Shown: positions 52,242-54,586 of the stretch, in pieces
How positions within the stretch are numbered: position 1 is the first letter of the stretch
How the letters are laid out: each line of letters opens with the position of its first letter
DNA from: Terriglobia bacterium
Lineage (GTDB): Bacteria; Acidobacteriota; Terriglobia; Bryobacterales; Bryobacteraceae
Direction: 5' to 3'
NCBI GenBank assembly: GCA_020073365.1
Contig: JAIQFL010000019.1
Location: forward strand, 1-54,586
DNA length: 54,586 bases
Notes under the pieces: model-generated
Seen by the model: only the letters and a program-made list of their open reading frames with translations
What the model was told of the DNA's origin: nothing
Databases searched by the model: none
Program-made: the position numbers and the translations under genes

Positions 52242-52970
52242 AGGTGTTAATCTCGAAGATGTGCGGTCGCCCTTTTTTGCCACCCTTCCACTGCCGTTGA
52301 TCACCTCTACTGGGAGATGGGGAACGGTTAACCTGGAGTTGCTGGTATCGGTCAATTCAAAGATGGTCAATGCCGTAGATCAAAGCACTTACCCGTATAC
52401 GCCAGATCCATCATTTGTACCATTTCAGATGAACGCTCTGGTCGTTTTTGACGATCAGCTACTCGCCACAGAATTGAATCAAGACGGGGCCTCGATTACT
52501 ATAATTAATTTCGGCCCTGGCCTGACTCTGTACTCGCCGCTGACCAATTCCCTGCGCTACAGTCCAAAAGCCCTGTTGGGCACCCAACCGTTCAGAGTTT
52601 TGATTACACCGCACACTACGGGCCTTGGGACAGAGGCTCATTTATCAACTTCGGCCAATCCTCCGGTAAGAACCTTTCGCCAACTGATCTAATCGACTAC
52701 AATTGGGCAATGGTGAGTTCCACAATGGACCCAAGATATCCGCCGCTGGTTGACCCTTTGTCGTACACGAGCGCAGATCTAATGGCGTTCTTGGCGCGTC
52801 TAATGCACGACGGCACGCCGACCAATTATGCGGACATCTCTTACGATTGGTACAGCGGAACCGCGTCGATTGAGCGGATCGAGACGTATGCCCCGGAACC
52901 CGGCAGGGTCGCATTGACTGGTTTGAGTTTGATGATATGATACTCGTGACCGGGCGAAGGAGATTGCCGC
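52242..52970 (+). pseudogene. Second PEP-CTERM-type gene, frameshifted
   Basis: Two overlapping frames share one product. The first (an open frame reaching a stop at 52690-52692) encodes a beta-rich body containing GRWGTVNLELLVSVNSKMV and FQMNALVVFDDQLLATE. Near the T-run at 52598-52601 the coding pattern moves to a second frame (YGPWDRGSFINFGQSSGK to APEPGRVALTGLSLMI, stop at 52938-52940). The tandem ATGAT ATGAT at 52932-52941 causes that stop; removing one copy gives LSLMILVTGRRRLPLLQ, a normal hydrophobic-plus-arginine PEP-CTERM tail. No signal peptide was found at its 5' end. At least two frameshifts make it a probable pseudogene, or phase-variable at the ATGAT pair. Confidence 0.6.
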
Positions 52971-53076
52971 TCTTGCAAAAGACAATGGCTAGGGTCTCGC
53001 CGCGCTGAAGACTTCGATCAGGCCTTGATGTCTTTGGCACAAAATAAATCCTACCAGCAGGACGGGAAACCAGGTA

Positions 53077-53553
53077 ATGGTAAAGTTTCGGTATTTGTTT
53101 CACGGGACCTCATCCATACATAGGGCGAGCATTCAGGAAAGCGGACTGCTGCCTAGAAATGGTGCAATACACTTGACTACACATCCAAAGGTTGCACTGA
53201 TTGAAGCAAAACGTACTGTTAAGGGCGAAGGTTATCTACCTAACGGTTACAAAGGAGGTACTGGAGGGCTGCCACTTATTGTGGCTGTTGAAAGATCCGC
53301 GGCGGTCAACTTGAGGTTGGATGCCCTTGGATACTATGAGCAACTGGATAGGACTGGATATCGACCATCTGAGCTCCGGTACGCATTCACGACGAGCGAA
53401 CACATCTCTCCTGCGTCAATCTCATTCATTGAAGCTGATTTCCTTGCCGAATGTGAGAAGCTGCTAAATGAGATTGAAAAGATGATACCCCAGCACACCT
53501 TCGGATTCACGATCATGGTCGATTTGGTAAATGACAGGGTGTACAGGTCTTAG
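53077..53553 (+). CDS. ADP-ribosyltransferase-fold-like protein
   Basis: A 158-residue protein. The start FRYLFHGTSSIHRASIQESGL and then GAIHLTTHPKVALIEA resemble the H-G-T and H-x-T motifs of the ADP-ribosyltransferase fold, especially KptA/Tpt1-like RNA 2'-phosphotransferases and related ART domains (H9, T11; a second His near residue 32). A third catalytic motif is not obvious, so the fold is suggested but activity is not. No signal peptide. Codon use is visibly AT-richer than in the rest of the window, indicating transfer. It lies inside the island that interrupts the ADOP permease gene. It could be a toxin, defence or RNA-repair component; no immunity or antitoxin gene is recognised beside it. 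Confidence 0.55.
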   Translation: MVKFRYLFHGTSSIHRASIQESGLLPRNGAIHLTTHPKVALIEAKRTVKGEGYLPNGYKGGTGGLPLIVAVERSAAVNLRLDALGYYEQLDRTGYRPSELRYAFTTSEHISPASISFIEADFLAECEKLLNEIEKMIPQHTFGFTIMVDLVNDRVYRS

Positions 53554-53668
53554 TGTGGTTGTTCTCCCGAGATCGCGGAAGCGACGATCCCAGTAGGAAT
53601 CCTCCTGTGAAACGTGGCAACCGCCTCGCCCACCAGGCCGGGAGAAACTCACGAGAGCGGGACCCCCG

Positions 53669-53711
53669 GGACCCCCGGTACGTCCGGAACGGACCCGTAC
53701 CCGGGGGGTCC
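53669..53711. repeat. Large imperfect palindrome
   Basis: GGACCCCCGG-TACG pairs with CGTA-CCCGGGGGGTCC with one bulge; inside, TCCG-GAA-CGGA makes a second short stem with the same GAA loop as the palindrome at 34958. It lies in the 389-base gap downstream of the ART-like gene, near the right edge of the island. Confidence 0.6.
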
Positions 53712-53727
53712 GCAAACAGGAAGTCCC

Positions 53728-53753
53728 GGCGCGGCAGACTGACAGTCCGCGCC
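53728..53753. repeat. GC-rich palindrome
   Basis: GGCGCGG and CCGCGCC form a perfect 7-bp stem; the loop contains ACTGACAGT, itself an inverted repeat. Together with the preceding palindrome it fills the gap beyond the ART-like gene, where no coding sequence is seen up to about 53.92 kb. Confidence 0.6.
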
Positions 53754-53924
53754 ACATTGTAAGCTTATCAGACTCTGCCGACGGGCAACCTGCCAGCGCC
53801 AATCGGCGTGCTGGGGGTCTGGCCGGCCATCCTTCGGCGAAGATAGAAAGGGCATCTGGATTTTCAGAACATAAGGCTGACCCGATGCGGCAAGACGGCG
53901 GCAATCGTGAAGCGGAATCGATAG

Positions 53925-54586
53925 GCTGGTGGTATCGGGGGTATGGCTCAGGGCGTCGAAATACCCGGCCGCCAGTTGGCGCCGGGCGAAGCCAATCCGC
54001 AGGTGAGGTTCAGCACCGTGGACCACAACTATTTCCGCACCCTGGGTATACCCCTTTTGCGCGGGCGAGACTTCGACGAGCACGACGGCCCGGACAGTCC
54101 CAAGGTCATGATCGTCAGCGAAACCATGGCGCGCCGCTTCTGGCCGAATGAGGACCCGGTGGGGAAGTTCGTGCACGCGAGCGGCGACCCCGGCGGGGTG
54201 AGCCGCCAGATCGTCGCGGTGGTCGGGGACGCGCGGATCAATTCGATTCAGGAGGTTCCGGAGCCTTACTTCTACCTGCCGTACGCCCAGTCGAACAGAG
54301 ACATGAAGCTGCTGGCCGAAACAGCGGGCGAACCGTTGCTGCTGGCGAAGCAGGTGCGGGCCGAGGTGGCGGCCTTGGACAGCAAAGTTCCAGTGTTGAC
54401 CGTCTCGACTTTGGGGCTGGTGATCCGCTCCAACTTATATGAGCAGCAGACCGGGGCCACCGTCGTGGGCGCCCTGGGTGCGATGGGATTGTTTCTGGCA
54501 GCCATCGGGCTGTACGGGGTGATCTCCTACGCCCTGGTTCAGCGGACCCGCGAGATCGGCATCCGCATGGCGCTCGGCGCGCAGCG
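53925..54586 (+). pseudogene. 3' part of the broken ADOP permease gene (runs off window)
   Basis: Open from just after an in-frame TAG (53922-53924) to the window end. It begins [17 protein letters not shown] and continues through [18 protein letters not shown], the second MacB-like periplasmic domain, to the final FtsX helices with [15 protein letters not shown]. This is about the last third of an ADOP protein. The first internal ATG (53943) has no ribosome binding site, so translation is doubtful. It aligns with the 5' fragment at 51210 as the other part of one gene; a separate truncated second permease is the alternative. Confidence 0.8.

Noticed and set aside
1..54586. CRISPR array
   Set aside because: No series of regularly spaced direct repeats was seen; all repeats found are pairs, palindromes or short tandems.
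1..54586. tRNA or rRNA genes
   Set aside because: No cloverleaf with a GTTCRANNC T-loop and CCA-type acceptor context, and no rRNA-like conserved stretches, were noticed by eye; a covariance-model scan was not possible.

Overview
The window looks like part of a chromosome from a soil-type Acidobacteriota, probably close to Solibacter/Bryobacter. This is inferred from family content: ADOP-type FtsX/MacB permeases, a TonB-dependent receptor with an N-terminal carboxypeptidase-regulatory-like domain, a DUF4159 protein, a Tat-exported Gfo/Idh/MocA oxidoreductase, and high GC almost throughout. No rRNA, tRNA, CRISPR array or intact insertion sequence was recognised.

Layout. (1) 0.2-5.9 kb is a signalling block: a canonical membrane Ser/Thr kinase preceded in the same operon by a pseudokinase paralogue, a FEN-like 5'-3' exonuclease, and a divergent FHA/lytic-transglycosylase gene split by an in-frame TAG. 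(2) 5.9-9.4 kb holds a Tat-exported oxidoreductase and, divergently, a large protein combining a sigma-70 region-4-like and a HARE-HTH-like domain. (3) 9.5-22.7 kb is a surface polysaccharide locus: a NusG/UpxY-like antiterminator gene in an AT-rich pocket, facing a ten-gene minus-strand cluster (FkbM methyltransferase, Wzx flippase, Wzy-like polymerase, five glycosyltransferase-type proteins of which one carries a NodB deacetylase domain, two further methyltransferases). Several genes are joined by 4-base GTGA or ATGA overlaps. (4) 23.2-30.6 kb encodes a secreted lysyl-endopeptidase-like protease, then an ABC ATPase overlapping a 1409-residue permease that fuses an ABC-2-like membrane half to a complete ADOP permease. 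(5) 30.6-35.6 kb holds a FecR protein, a CmoB-like methyltransferase, a VapBC-type toxin-antitoxin pair beside a gene remnant, a DUF4159 protein and a small secreted protein with a clear terminator. (6) 35.6-41.9 kb holds a three-gene ATGA-coupled operon (multi-receiver regulator, HEAT-repeat membrane protein, GT2) and a PAS histidine kinase, separated by a short element with 40-bp inverted ends. (7) 42.0-45.8 kb is a MacA-like adaptor plus two MacB-type permeases with no ATPase gene. (8) 45.9-50.7 kb holds a methyltransferase, a polytopic membrane protein and a TonB-dependent receptor. (9) 51.2-54.6 kb is an ADOP permease gene whose middle has been replaced by about 2.6 kb of AT-richer DNA carrying two PEP-CTERM-type genes (one clearly frameshifted) and an ADP-ribosyltransferase-fold-like gene.

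The most unusual items are the ATPase-coupled ABC-2/ADOP fusion, the kinase/pseudokinase pair, the nonsense-split FHA-transglycosylase, the sigma4/HARE protein, the GT4-NodB fusion, and the PEP-CTERM/ART island inside a broken permease gene. Small GC-rich palindromes recur between genes, and one lies in frame inside the ABC-2/ADOP linker.
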